Assembly (NCBI GenBank): GCA_025200525.1 | Contig: CM045762.1 | Location: 83,791,893 to 83,855,892 of the forward strand | Reading direction: 5' to 3' | DNA from: Camellia lanceoleosa | Taxonomy: Eukaryota > Streptophyta > Magnoliopsida > Ericales > Theaceae | DNA: 64,000 nucleotides | Shown here: in pieces, positions 32,317-43,600 of the stretch | How the letters are laid out: each line of letters begins with the position of its first letter | Numbering within the stretch: the first letter of the stretch is position 1 | The notes under the pieces: model-generated | What the model was told of the DNA's origin: nothing | Database searches by the model: none | What the model saw: the letters and a program-made list of their open reading frames with translations, nothing else | Position numbers and translations under genes: made by a program

Positions 32317-32434
32317 GGCCTTGTTTGGTTGCCAAGAAAACTATGTTTTACGTTGTTGATAGTAATAGTAATCACCTGGGTGGGGCTTTTGGATTTATTT
32401 ATTTTCCTTCATTATTTTGGCAACCAAACAGGGC
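32317..32434. mobile_element. Small MITE-like inverted repeat inside the Helitron
   Basis: GGCCTTGTTTGGTTGCCAA at the left and TTGGCAACCAAACAGGGC at the right form inverted ends of 118 bp. The second copy of the unit keeps only the left end (32848 on). Confidence 0.65.
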
Positions 32435-32542
32435 ATAACCTGCTAGTAGAAATGAAATTGATGAATACTACTTATACTACTTGAAATCCTCCTAGTGATT
32501 TTTGATTTGTTTGCTGAAATCGATTGGATTGGAATTTTTCAG

Positions 32543-32619
32543 TTACGGCTGTAGATAGTGGGAGCAGAGCTCTACAGTATCTCGATTTGGATGGAGAGAA
32601 GAGCTCTGTTGGATTCAAT
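32543..32619 (+). pseudogene. Captured exon 2 of response regulator, second copy, full length
   Basis: After TTTTTCAG the frame continues in phase with exon 1 as VTAVDSGSRALQYLDLDGEK and ends before GTAAGAA. It looks intact. Confidence 0.85.
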
Positions 32620-32760
32620 GTAAGAATTTTTAATTTTTTTAATGCTTATTCCATTTGTTTCGTTGCCGAGAAAGCAGAGGAAAAGAAAGAAGAAATACAA
32701 TTTGTGTGTGTGTGTGTGTGTTGGTGATTTATATTGTGGTTTTTGATGATTTGATTTTAG

Positions 32761-32802
32761 GGTTTGGAGGTGAATTTAATAATGATGGATTATGTCTCTT
32801 AG
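32761..32802 (+). pseudogene. Captured exon 3 of response regulator, second copy, truncated
   Basis: Reads [13 protein letters not shown] and then a TAG stop; the sequence returns to intron-like DNA at GGTTAGTTTTATG. A deletion has removed most of the exon. Confidence 0.85.
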
Positions 32803-34310
32803 TTATTTTTAAGGTTAGTTTTATGTGATATTGGTATTTCACTAAAGGCCCTGTTTGGTTGCCAAGAAAACTATGGCAATGTTTTACACTGTTGATAGTA
32901 ATAGTAATCAACTGGGTAGGGCTTTTGGATTTATTTATTTTCCTGCACTAATAGTAATCAACTTTAATTGTTATTTTTTGTTGATCTTGGTAAAGAACAA
33001 GCATGTATTATCCAAAATGCTGATGGTGCGCATGCAATGCTATGACTGTAGGTAACAATATAGTTTGATAAAATCCATAGTCACATTGAAATTTCAAAAC
33101 ATTTGTGGGTTATATTCTGAATATATGAAGGGCAAGAGGCCATCAGACTTTTTAAGAAAGTTTTGGGTTGAGTTAGATATGAAGAAAATGTTTTGGCCAT
33201 CAATAGAATTCAAAAAGTCTTGGGGGTAAGACTCTTAAAATAGATAACTATTTTTGTAAAAAAACATGTCAATAACAATGAAAAGAGAAAAAGTGGTATA
33301 CTTTGGACCAGGATAAGAGATCAAAACAAGCCTCAAATCCAAAGATTTCTATCGCCATTTCTTGAAATGTTTATTCTTTGTACAATGATGTCATTTTTTG
33401 GGTGAATATATGCAGTTGTCATGTCTGACTTTTTCAGCATTTCATTTGAAGGGTCAATTTTTTGTGATTTTGTACATATGGAATTGGTTTTTTTAAATGG
33501 GTTTGATATCTGAAATCTGAAAATGGGTTTGATTTCATCTTGATTCTATTGCATTTCAAACTCAATCCATTTGTTTGAATGTGATGTATATAGATATATA
33601 TATGCTTCAAGTTTTTTTATTTTTAATTTTAGTTGGATAAATTGTTGTTTGTTGGTGGGATTGAGTTCTTGTGGGTTTAAATTGATGTTTTTGTTTATCA
33701 TCATTTTTGTTTTTGTATCTTGATATGTGTTAAGCTTTATTAATCTGGGTTTGAGTTATTTGAAGTGTGATAAAATTGCCAGATTTGTTTGTACATATCA
33801 GCTTCAATTTTGTCATTAATGTTGCATTTGTGTTTGTGTTTGTGTTCATAAAAATTAATTCAAAAACTTGGGGAGAAAGTTTGTAATCACTATGTTTGTG
33901 CTTATTTATGTGTGTGAGAATATGTATTTTATCATTCAAGTTCTATTTTCCCCTTTTTTGATGAGTTTCTTGACCCACAACAATGGTGGAAACAGCGTAG
34001 AGAATACCCTAAAAGCTCCATAGTCATCTTCTCCATTTATTCATTAGATCTAAAGCTTACAGACTTGTGGAACTAAAAGAGGGGTGGATTCTGCAAAGGT
34101 ACTCTCAACTTTTTAAATTATTTATTTATTTATTTTACATAGCTGTATTGTTTGTTTTTTTTTTGGATAGAGGATATTCACTCTCTTCAGTTATATTGCT
34201 GTATAAATGTTGTTGTGGTCTTTGCTTTATTATTTTACCTTTTCTTATGTTTCTGATATACTAGGTGTAGTGGATTTTATTTTATTTCATTTATTAATCT
34301 CATCATCAGT
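32803..34310. other. Non-coding right half of the Helitron
   Basis: No coding frame is convincing. It includes the left end of the duplicated MITE (32848-32945) and AT-rich sequence. Confidence 0.5.
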
Positions 34311-34735
34311 TGCACCGTGCCTTCAGGCACGGATATACACTAGTATATATATAATGAATCTTTTATATTATTAAAAGTTAGAAATAAATGTTAAACTAAA
34401 TATCCCTTTAGAAAAATATTACAAAAAATGAAAAAGTTTATGATCTTAATATAAATGTTTATAAAGTTTACCACTTATATATACTGTTTTTTCTTTCTTT
34501 TCTAACTTTACACTCCTACTTGATTGAATTATTAATTCAATCCCCAAGGCCAACTACACAAAAGTTGCCGTTTGAAACCACTTAAAACATAGCTTTTAGC
34601 TTTAATCTATTGTAGCATGTTTGGTCGAACTTATTCATGGAACTTCTGCTTAAATTATATTATGCGAAAAGTTATTATTGCACTATGGTTGTCTAATTTG
34701 ATAGAATTATTCATATATTTATAAATAATATCTTA

Positions 34736-34943
34736 GGCCTTGTTTGGAAACATACTTTTTTAGTAATTTTTTGACTTTTTAACTAAAATGTGATGTAAAA
34801 AAAATTAGTATGTTTGAAATAACTTTTTGACTTTTCTGAAAAGATGTGCAAAAAGTAGAGAAAATAGAAAACTTTTGGTATGGATCATTGACTTTTGATT
34901 TTTTAGTGACTTTTTGACTAAAAAGTCACTTTCCAAACAGGCC
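34736..34943. mobile_element. Tourist-like MITE (PIF/Harbinger type), TTA duplication
   Basis: Ends GGCCTTGTTTGGAAA and TTTCCAAACAGGCC; TTA at 34733-34735 and 34944-34946. Block A has the empty site ATATCTTAGTAATT near 11128. Length 208 bp, non-coding. Confidence 0.93.
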
Positions 34944-35081
34944 TTAGTAATTCAAAAGAAAAAATTAAACAAAGTTTTCAGAAAAACATGTTATCCTAAT
35001 GGGTCACTAGAGATAAAACCTGAGAATAAGATTTAAAATTTTGAATTCAATTCTCTTTAAGAGGCCACTGAAGGTTTCTTA

Positions 35082-35238
35082 GAAAAATGCTTGGTGGCCA
35101 CAAATTTGGCTCAAATGGCCGAAAATGTCAAACGACGTCGTTTTGACATTTTCGGAGTTGTTTTGCACCAAAAATGATGTTGTTTTGACATTTTCGGACT
35201 ATTTGTGCCACAGAATTTGTGGCCACCAATCATTACCG
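35082..35238. mobile_element. Mutator-type MITE with 9-bp duplication
   Basis: GGTTTCTTA stands on both sides (35073-35081 and 35239-35247), and block A has it once. The inverted ends share AATG.TTGGTGGCCACAAATT. Inside is a near-perfect palindrome (CCGAAAATGTCAAA ... TTTGACATTTTCGG). Confidence 0.88.
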
Positions 35239-35404
35239 GGTTTCTTATTAGGTCCGCAACTAGAAATTGGGTTAGGCTGGGCAGGAGATAGTAAAAAATA
35301 TATATATATATATATCCAAAAGGTATAGATAAGTTAATAATAAGAAAATTAAACTTTAAATCAAATAAAGCTTTGTCTCTCACTCAAGTGGTGTTAGCTC
35401 TATG

Positions 35405-35441
<37 letters not shown>

Positions 35442-35684
35442 TTGGAAAATTATACTAGTATTACCTATATTTTATTACTTGTATCATTTTAATCCCAAAA
35501 CTTTAAATTGATTCAATTTTAACCCTTAATTTTTAAATTTTGTATAAATTTAGTGTAATTAATAAAACTGTTAGTTTTTTAGACCAAAAAAAAAAAAAAA
35601 ATGATCTCTAAGTTGATTGATAGTCACTGAATTGATCAAGTTTATAATTTTGTCCTAAAGGTATAACAAATGATTTATATGCAT

Positions 35685-36891
35685 TGTTGGCATTTTTCCA
35701 TAATAATATAAGAAAAATATATACAATAAAATAAATAGAAATGACCAAATAATTTTTTTTATTATTGTTAAAGCATGAAATACATAATAAACTCCACAAC
35801 AAAAAATACATAAATAAACTAGATTACATCATATAACATATTACAAAATGGATTCCCATGAACATATAAAATAATATGCAAGAAATAATTCAAATCTAAA
35901 ATTTGAAGAACAAAAGATAAGAGATGTAAACTGAAACCTGTGTGATATCACAGTTTCCTTTAAACAAATTTACCGCCTCCTGATGGGTGCTAGAGGTATG
36001 CCGGCGTTTGTCTCCCAAGATACGATGGTCGAAACCAGCTAATGCAGAAGCATCTTCTGAATAGCTTTGGCAAACTCGACAATGGCTGCACTTTCTCTAA
36101 CAAGAACCAAAGAAGGGACTAGCACAAGAAGATAGGAAAAATTTTCTTTGGTGGGAAAAAAAAACATCTCCAACTTTTTATCTCAAAACACCATCTCCAT
36201 TTTCCATAAAAAATCTCTTCAAAAATTATTCTACCAAGTTGGAGGGGAAATGTCTTTATTTATACAAGTAGGGGAATCCTTAGCCATGAAGGCTATACAT
36301 CAATAGGGCTGTCAAATGCCATTAACCAAAGCCATCAACTCTAGCCATTAGGACTAAAGTTAGAAATGTTGAAAACCTATAGCCACTAATATAGTCATCA
36401 ACTCCATAATCAAAAGATGAGAGTTACAAAAACTTACATTTCTCATGTGCTTAATGTATACAAATCAATATGTACATAATAATGTTTGAATAAACAAACT
36501 AGATAGGTCACAAAACGGATACTACAGTTGGGTCACAATCCAATCTAGGCCCAATTCTCAAATACATACACAAGTTAAGCCCAACACAACATAGCTTAGC
36601 TCAAATTCAGGATTAAGTCCAAGTGCAAGTCCAAGACCAAACCCAGCACATGCACAAGCACAAGCCTAAACCCAGTCCAAACCAAGATTAAGTCCAAATC
36701 TAAGCCCAACTTTATTGATGCTCACTTTATGAAACAATTCTCATTCACAACTCAATGGTTTTGGCTCATTATTTTTGTATTGCAATATTCTCAGTTAAGA
36801 GAATACAAAATCACTAAAACCCACCTCAACCGGTGATTGGGTCCCACTTTAATTTCAAATTAAAGTTGTCGAAAATTTATTATCTCCAACA
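35685..36891 (-). repeat. 3' LTR of copia element 2
   Basis: TGTTGG...CCAACA, 1207 bp; followed inside by AACCCCCAC, the polypurine tract of the minus strand. Confidence 0.92.
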
Positions 36892-37489
36892 AACCCCCAC
36901 ATGAATAAAATTAGCTGAATATAGAAAACGAGACAATGCTATACAACAAAGACTCGGAGAGAGAGTACATGAAATAACCTTGCATTAGAAAAGGTAGTTA
37001 TTGGCCTTGAACTTTTCATAGTGAAAGCCTATTGGATTTATTGGCTGACCCATGAATGTGATGCCTTGAACTGTTCTGCCATATGTGTAAACCGAGACAA
37101 TAGACCTCACATAAGAATTATTCCAACCATCGTTATGTTCTCATTGTTGTGTCCGGTTTGGCCCTGGAACATTAGCCTGGTTCAGTGAGTGTTTTTAAAG
37201 AATTTGGCCTTGTCAATTCTTAAAGAAGCAGCCTCACTTCGCACTTACATGGGTGACCTACATAAGGTATCTCGCTATATCACGGTTGACTATTCACAGC
37301 ACTTAGGTCATTGAAAGCATCAGCTTAACCTTTTACCTCATAGGGTATCACTATATAAAGGAATGGGTAAGAGGATTTACCTCTTCAGTGACTCGCTTAG
37401 TACACGCAATTAGGTTATTCCTTTGAACCTAGATCTTGGGATCTTCAGTCAAGTAGGTTGGGTTTTCCGTTCCAATAACATTTGTTAAA
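36892..37489 (-). other. Polypurine tract and 3' non-coding region of copia element 2
   Basis: Begins with the polypurine tract at 36892-36900 (minus GTGGGGGTT) and continues with sequence related to 12640-13170 of copia element 1. No frame. Confidence 0.7.
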
Positions 37490-39330
37490 GGCCTTAACCC
37501 CATTCCTCATGACGACTTCTTACTAACTCTCAATTTTACCCTTAGGTTAACGAATTTGTAATATTGTCCTTAAACTATATGTAGTCTATAGTGACAACAC
37601 ACGAGAGTAGTCGTCATATGGAGCTATGTCTTTGACAAAAAATGTCTAGACTTTCCATCTGTGTCCTACCAATACTTGATTGGTTGTTGCAAAATACAGA
37701 AAATTGCTAGCACAAGATTTGATCAACATGGAATCTCCTTAAGAAAACGGTAAAGCCATTTAGCTACTTTAATACTAAATTTTGATTCCATCATTGATCT
37801 TGTAATACACATCTACTTGGAAGATCTCCAAGACACGCTTACAGCTCCAATTAGAGAAAACATATCCACTAATGGATTTGTAGTCTTTATATTAGATATC
37901 CAATAGGTGCCTTTGTAACCTTCTAGTACAACTGGATATTAAGTGTTATGTAACCCGTAATCCCAGGTGTGGTGTAAATAATCCAACACCCACATAATGT
38001 CCTTTGAATGAGTAGCATTAGGGTTACTTGTGTATCTACTAAGCCTACTAACGAAGTAGGCTATACCTGGCCTTGTACAACTCATCAGATACTTTAAACT
38101 TCTAATGACCCGATAATATTCTAGTTGAAATACACTTTTCAGCATTATTCTCGGCCAAATGTAGACTTAAGTCTACCAGTGTCCTCGACACACTTGTATC
38201 TAATTTACCAAATTTCTCAAGTATTTTATCAACATAATGAGATTGAGAAAGTACAATACTACTAGATGTTCTGGTAATCTTAATACCTAGAATTATATCT
38301 GTAAGGCCCATATCTTTCATATAAAACTTAGAATACAACATTCACTTGGTAGTATTGAATATATTCTCATAACTATCAACAATGAGTATGTCACCTACAT
38401 ACAGACACAACATGACACATACTATTGTCAATATCTTTGACATAAACACATTTGTCAATACCCATTTGACAACATAGTATAGTCAAGTTTTTCATGCCAT
38501 TGTTTCGGTGCTTATTTCAAATCATAAAATGATTCTCAAGCTTACAGTCTTTCCTTATCTTGGAACTGACAAACCCTGCAAGTAGTTCCATAAAGATTTA
38601 TTTAACTAAATCTTCATATAGGAAAGCTATCTTAACATCTATCTTGATGTATCTTCAAACTTCATACAATTGCAATCATACTCACCATAACTGGTGATCA
38701 CGTATCAAAGTAATCCATACATTCTCTTTGTTGGTATCTTTTGATGACAAACTTGTCTTATCGGTTTTCATTCACTTGCATCCCAGGGATTACTACCTCT
38801 GCATGATCAAGTTAATTTAATAACTACTTTCTAGAGAAATTATAGCTTCAATGAAGCTTTTAGCCTCACTAGCCACCATATAGGTTTAAGAGTGAAGATT
38901 TAGATAGAAAAACTTTAAAGTCCTAGCATGTTAACTTTTCTATGCTCATCTCTTTTCTCATGAACACTATTTCCTCAATTTCATGACAATGTTTTTGTGT
39001 AAATCTAAACATTAGATTTGTCTACAAAAAATCGATATCCACTACTATATTGTGCATAACCGTTGAATCTGAGTCAATGAATTTTTAGGCTTATCCTAAC
39101 CATCTTGAGTTTAGGTATTACCATCTTTTGCATGACACCCTTACATTTGTAGAATTTATCTGAAGGCTTTTGGCCTTTTCAAAAATTCATATAGGGTCTT
39201 TAAACAATTCCCTGTGTCACAATGATTATGAAACTCTTAAAATCATATCACAAAAAATACATTCTTAGACCGTCATCAACAAAATTAGCTCTTTTTCAAA
39301 TTTAAGGCGTCCAAACATATTTGGTCCAAA
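37490..39330 (-). pseudogene. Decayed RT/RNase H region of copia element 2
   Basis: Two readable pieces remain: 38341-38102 (MKDMGLTDIILGIKITRTSS, SQSHYVDKILEKFGKLDTS) and 38145-37939 ([26 protein letters not shown]). The catalytic box at 38382-38402 reads YVGDILI instead of YVDD, so the active site is lost. Stops and shifts occur throughout. Confidence 0.85.
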
Positions 39331-40595
39331 CTTATCACTCTGAAGCTAATAGTCTTGCTATTAGAAAACACAAATCCACTGTTAAATAGTTTACTATTCA
39401 GAACTTCATAACATGGTCATTAGCTTTATCACTAGGAATCACTAATTTTTCTGCATGTGGTCAGTAGACTTTTTACTACTAGGAATCATAATATTTTGAC
39501 CCGTGAGCAATAGTCACTTTATTACTAGGAATCTGGCGTCGACATAGGACCAGTATACTCTTTTATTACTAGGAATCATCATATCTTGACATATGATCAG
39601 TAGCCTCTCCACTACTAGTAACCATCATGTCTTGACATGTGATCAGTAATTTGTTCACTTCTAGGAACCACAATCTCATAACTGTGTAGCCAGTGGTTTA
39701 ATACCTCCTAAGAACCACTAGTTTTCTATCCTTGTGATTAGTGATCTTGTACTCACTAGGAGCCACCAATTTAAGAAAATATTTGGAATTTAAAAATTTT
39801 AAAAATATATTCACCGCCCTAATACTTTCAAGCAAAGTTACATAGCAATCATACATGCTATAATTGATACAAGGATAACATACTAATTGTCTTTAATTAA
39901 TTTAGAGATATTATCATGCAATCTTATGATTTTCTTTAATCACACTTGATCTCTCTGGATCTTCCTTTAAGAACTTTGTAAGGGTTAAGGTTGTCAAATG
40001 GAACAATATTTTCTGTAGTCATCCCTTGAAGCCATTTTTGAAAAATCACAATAGAATTTCACTATTTTGTTTTTTTTAGAAACTTAACACTAGAAAATCC
40101 AAAGTCTAAAATTTAATTCAAAGTGATCTGCCACTTACCCTAGAATGGAACATGGTTAGGAAAGTTTCGAGGAAGACAGGAGGGGTCACATATGTCCCAC
40201 TTAAAACCCAATTAACCTTAGACAAAACTTTTAAGAGCATGTTGACTCCTAGGCCATGGGAAACAAATTTAAATTAGGTTTTTAGGGATAAACTAGGTTT
40301 AAAAATAAAACATAAAACTAATTCCCAAGCAAATAAAAATTGCTATCATAATTACACCACTCAGAAAAGTTAACCGGTACTCCAGGAACCGAGCCCATTA
40401 TTTTTGAATAAAAATCAGAAATATTTTAGCTGATGCTAAAATCTTGTTTCTTCTTCCAAAATCAAAACACTTTAGAAATAATCAGATTATAACTAAAGAC
40501 TTTCTTCAAACTTGGTTTTCCAACACTTTTGGAATAAAAAAGATAAACCCAAAGATTTCCTCAAACCCCAAAGGTTTGAAATCAAATCCATTTCA
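39331..40595 (-). other. Remainder of copia element 2 interior, with tandem repeats
   Basis: Between 39431 and 39780 a unit of about 55-60 bp recurs around CTAGGAATCA and TG.TCAGTAG, about six times with much divergence. Past 39780 no gene is seen. Confidence 0.55.
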
Positions 40596-40600
40596 GTTAC

Positions 40601-43600
40601 TGTAGACACCCCTTTTTGACGGCCCTTTAAGACTTGGATGTTCTTGCAGGTACATCCGTTGATGAGTCTGTTTGATTGCCGAACGCTCGAAGTCTTTAGT
40701 GGAATGCCACAGGTTTGAGCATTTCAAACCCTACATCCATTTTGTGTCATCTTTGGAGAATGCTGGGGTCTTTTTAGCCTGAAGTTTTTGATGGCCTGCC
40801 GGCCATCCTTGGAGGCTACTGGCTACCACTTCTTATTTGCCAGCCATTGATGTGCATTGCCTGCCATTAATGAAACCTTGCCGGCCACCATTGTCTGCTG
40901 CAGATATTTTGTGCCATTGTTTGCGCAATTCATGCATCTTCTGCGTGTATGGCTGGATGTTTGGGAGGGAAATTGGTGTTTTCTATATATAGGACCCCTC
41001 TCTCTCTCTCATGATTTGGGGTTAGAAAAATTTGAGATATAAAAATTTTCTTTCTCTCTAGATTTCTCTCTCTCTCTCTCTTGCAAAATTGTGTGTGTTT
41101 GCCTAGTTTCTCTACACTTTTGCCTACTTCTCCTAAACCAAATCCTCTCACCTTTGAACTAGGTTCCTTGGGGCCTTCTTGAAGCTCTTGAAGGTCGTTT
41201 TGGCTTGAACTTGTGCCTAAAGTGTTCTTTGCTTCAAGATGTAGAATACTAGTCTTGTTATCTTGTTTTCAATACTTGTTTTTCTATCTTTTTCAATTGT
41301 TTTTGGGGCTGGTTTTGAATTGTAAAAAGCTCTATTTTTTTGGCTTAAAAATGGTGGTTTGAGCCCTTTTTTAGTTAGGGGAGGTTCACCATTCTTGCTT
41401 TTTAGTTTATAAAGCTTTTATGCCTTTATTCATCACTTTCAAATCAACTTTTTTGGGCCTTTTAACCACTGAATTTCAGAGGTTTTTCAGTGGCAAAAAT
41501 CTCCTTTTGAAGTTCAAAATTGGAGGGGTTAGCCTCCCTTCCTTGTGTCTTGTTTGCATGCTTAGTTTGCCTTACATGTTAGCATGTTTTTCTAGCCTAA
41601 CTTAGCTTGAGTCCAGCATGTTTTAGCCTCTAAAATGGCCTGCTTTAACTCTATTTTGGGCTGTTTGGTTCATTTGAACTTTGTTTTGTGTAGTTGTAGT
41701 GTAAATCCTTGCACTAGCTTGTTGTTTTAAGGCTTTAAACATCATTGGTGTGACTTGGTTGCATGTTTTTAGTGCTTTTATCACTCAATTTCAGCAGCTA
41801 AATCTTTGCACCCTCCCTCAATTCTTCACTCTTTTGTTTTGCTTTGAAAGTGGTTTCAAACCTCTTGTTTGCCTAAGTGTGAAATGGAGGTGCTACACCT
41901 AATGGTTTAATCCCTTAGGGGGTTCATTACCAACAGTGTAATGCCTCTTTCATGCCTAAGACAACCCCTTGGTTTGAGCTTTCTTTCCTTAGAGGACACT
42001 TACCAATGGACTAATGGATTAAGGAATGGTTTGGTAATTTAAAATGTGTAAACAAAATTGACAAGTAAAAGAGGCAAGATTAGCATCTCTTTGTGTTGCA
42101 TTGCATGTGTTCAAATCGGACGTTAGTTTGTACACAAGGAAAATGGAACATTTCATACTCAAAAGTGATGAAATGTGCCATTTTCCTAGGTCTCCATTGC
42201 CCTTGATCATGCATGATAGGGTGATGGTTCTTGTGTGTCTTCTTTTGCATTTATTAAGTTTGCACACCTTGAAGCACAAGCCATCATGCAATTAAATTGC
42301 TTTGATTGGTGGTTTGTGATTTAAGTTCACAATTCTTTGGATTTGTCCATGAAAAAGAGAGGTGAACTGTGCAGACAACCCTTGGAAAAACCTTCTTTTT
42401 GTTTTGTTTGTGCTCTGTTGCAGCATGGTGATCCAATGCATTAGTGGTCGGCAGGCTACCATCCATGGCCGGCAGTGCATCATTTTTGGCCGACAGGGCA
42501 CCTCATTGGTAGCGGATGGCCGTAGCATCCATTCATGGCCGGCAGGCCACTGATGTAAACCTCAGCAAATGTTTGGTAAGGTGGAGCAAAAAGGTTCTAG
42601 AAATACTCATCTCTGCAAACAGAGACTTTCAAGAGCAAAACGGTGGTCTTTTCGGGGCGAAAACTGAGCATGTGCATCCTCCACTTCCCGAGACGGAGCA
42701 GTGGCAGCATAGTTTAATATTTTATATGCTTAGTTCGTGTGCATTTGTATTGTAAATTAATTAATTAGTTTGCTAATTAGTTAAAGTATTGTAATAATTA
42801 GTAATTAGTTTAGTTAGTATAGACACCCCATTTTTGACCGACCTTAAGACTTCGAGCGTCATGGAATTGGCGCTCGATGATGATGCATATTGTGCTCATT
42901 CTAGGGTTGCGGAGTCTCGGTTAAGAGCCTTGTCTCTAGACTTCGGGACTCTTTTATGCTTTGTCTCGGTTTGCGAACTAGGTCCTGTTTTCTCTGTTTT
43001 CTCTTCTCGAAGGGAGGGAGAGGTCTTGAAGACCATCTCTCAGTGGCTGTAGGCTATGTTCCGTGGTCGTAGGCCACTATTCCCTTTTGGAGACCAGTTT
43101 TTGATTTTCGGAGCCGTCGGTCGTGCGCCTCGGTTCGAGACCGCTTAACTTTCTCTGTTTGCTCTGATTTTTGGCACACACCTTGTTCCCTCTCCCTAGA
43201 GGACAGCGTAACAGGAGACCACCTTCGTGGTCGCACGTCACCTCCGGTGCCTAACAGCCTGTTTTTGGGGCCCCTAGCTGCGCGTTTTGGCCCCCGAACC
43301 TTCGTTTTGTATCGGTGTGGGTTCATTTTTGGCATGGACCCTAGTTTCATTGTTAGAAAGGTGATAGTAGGGTGAGAGACCATCTTTTCTTCTTGGAGAC
43401 CACCTTTCCCCGGTCGGCCGATTTTTCTTGACAGGTAGGTGGTCTCCTTCACTTTTGAGCCACAATTTCAAGTCTCTCATACCACCACTGAGCTGCATTC
43501 ACCTGGGAGACCACCAATCTGGTATTGCCGACCACCTTTTCTTCCTGACCCTTTTGACCCCTTGGTCTCCCTCACTTTTGAGCCACAATTTCGGGTCTTC

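Larger units (their letters stand above)
30836..34343 (+). mobile_element. Non-autonomous Helitron, 3508 bp, with captured gene fragments
   Basis: The 5' end is TCTATATAATAAGGG and the 3' end is CTAG, with a 7-bp hairpin (CCGTGCC TTCA GGCACGG, 34315-34332) standing 11 bases from the end, the classical Helitron terminus. It sits between A (30835) and T (34344), the known Helitron target. Block A carries the uninterrupted site near 10700 (CTACAAAAATTATATG then TATTATGAATC), which proves insertion without target duplication. No RepHel frame is present. The interior holds exons of an A-type response regulator, microsatellites and a small MITE. Confidence 0.93.
34344..35684. repeat. Duplicated block B, right part
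   Basis: Aligns with 10701-11310 and 18205-18593 of block A, apart from two MITEs. It has a long (TTA)n run at 35407-35442 and ends where the copia element 2 LTR begins. Confidence 0.85.
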
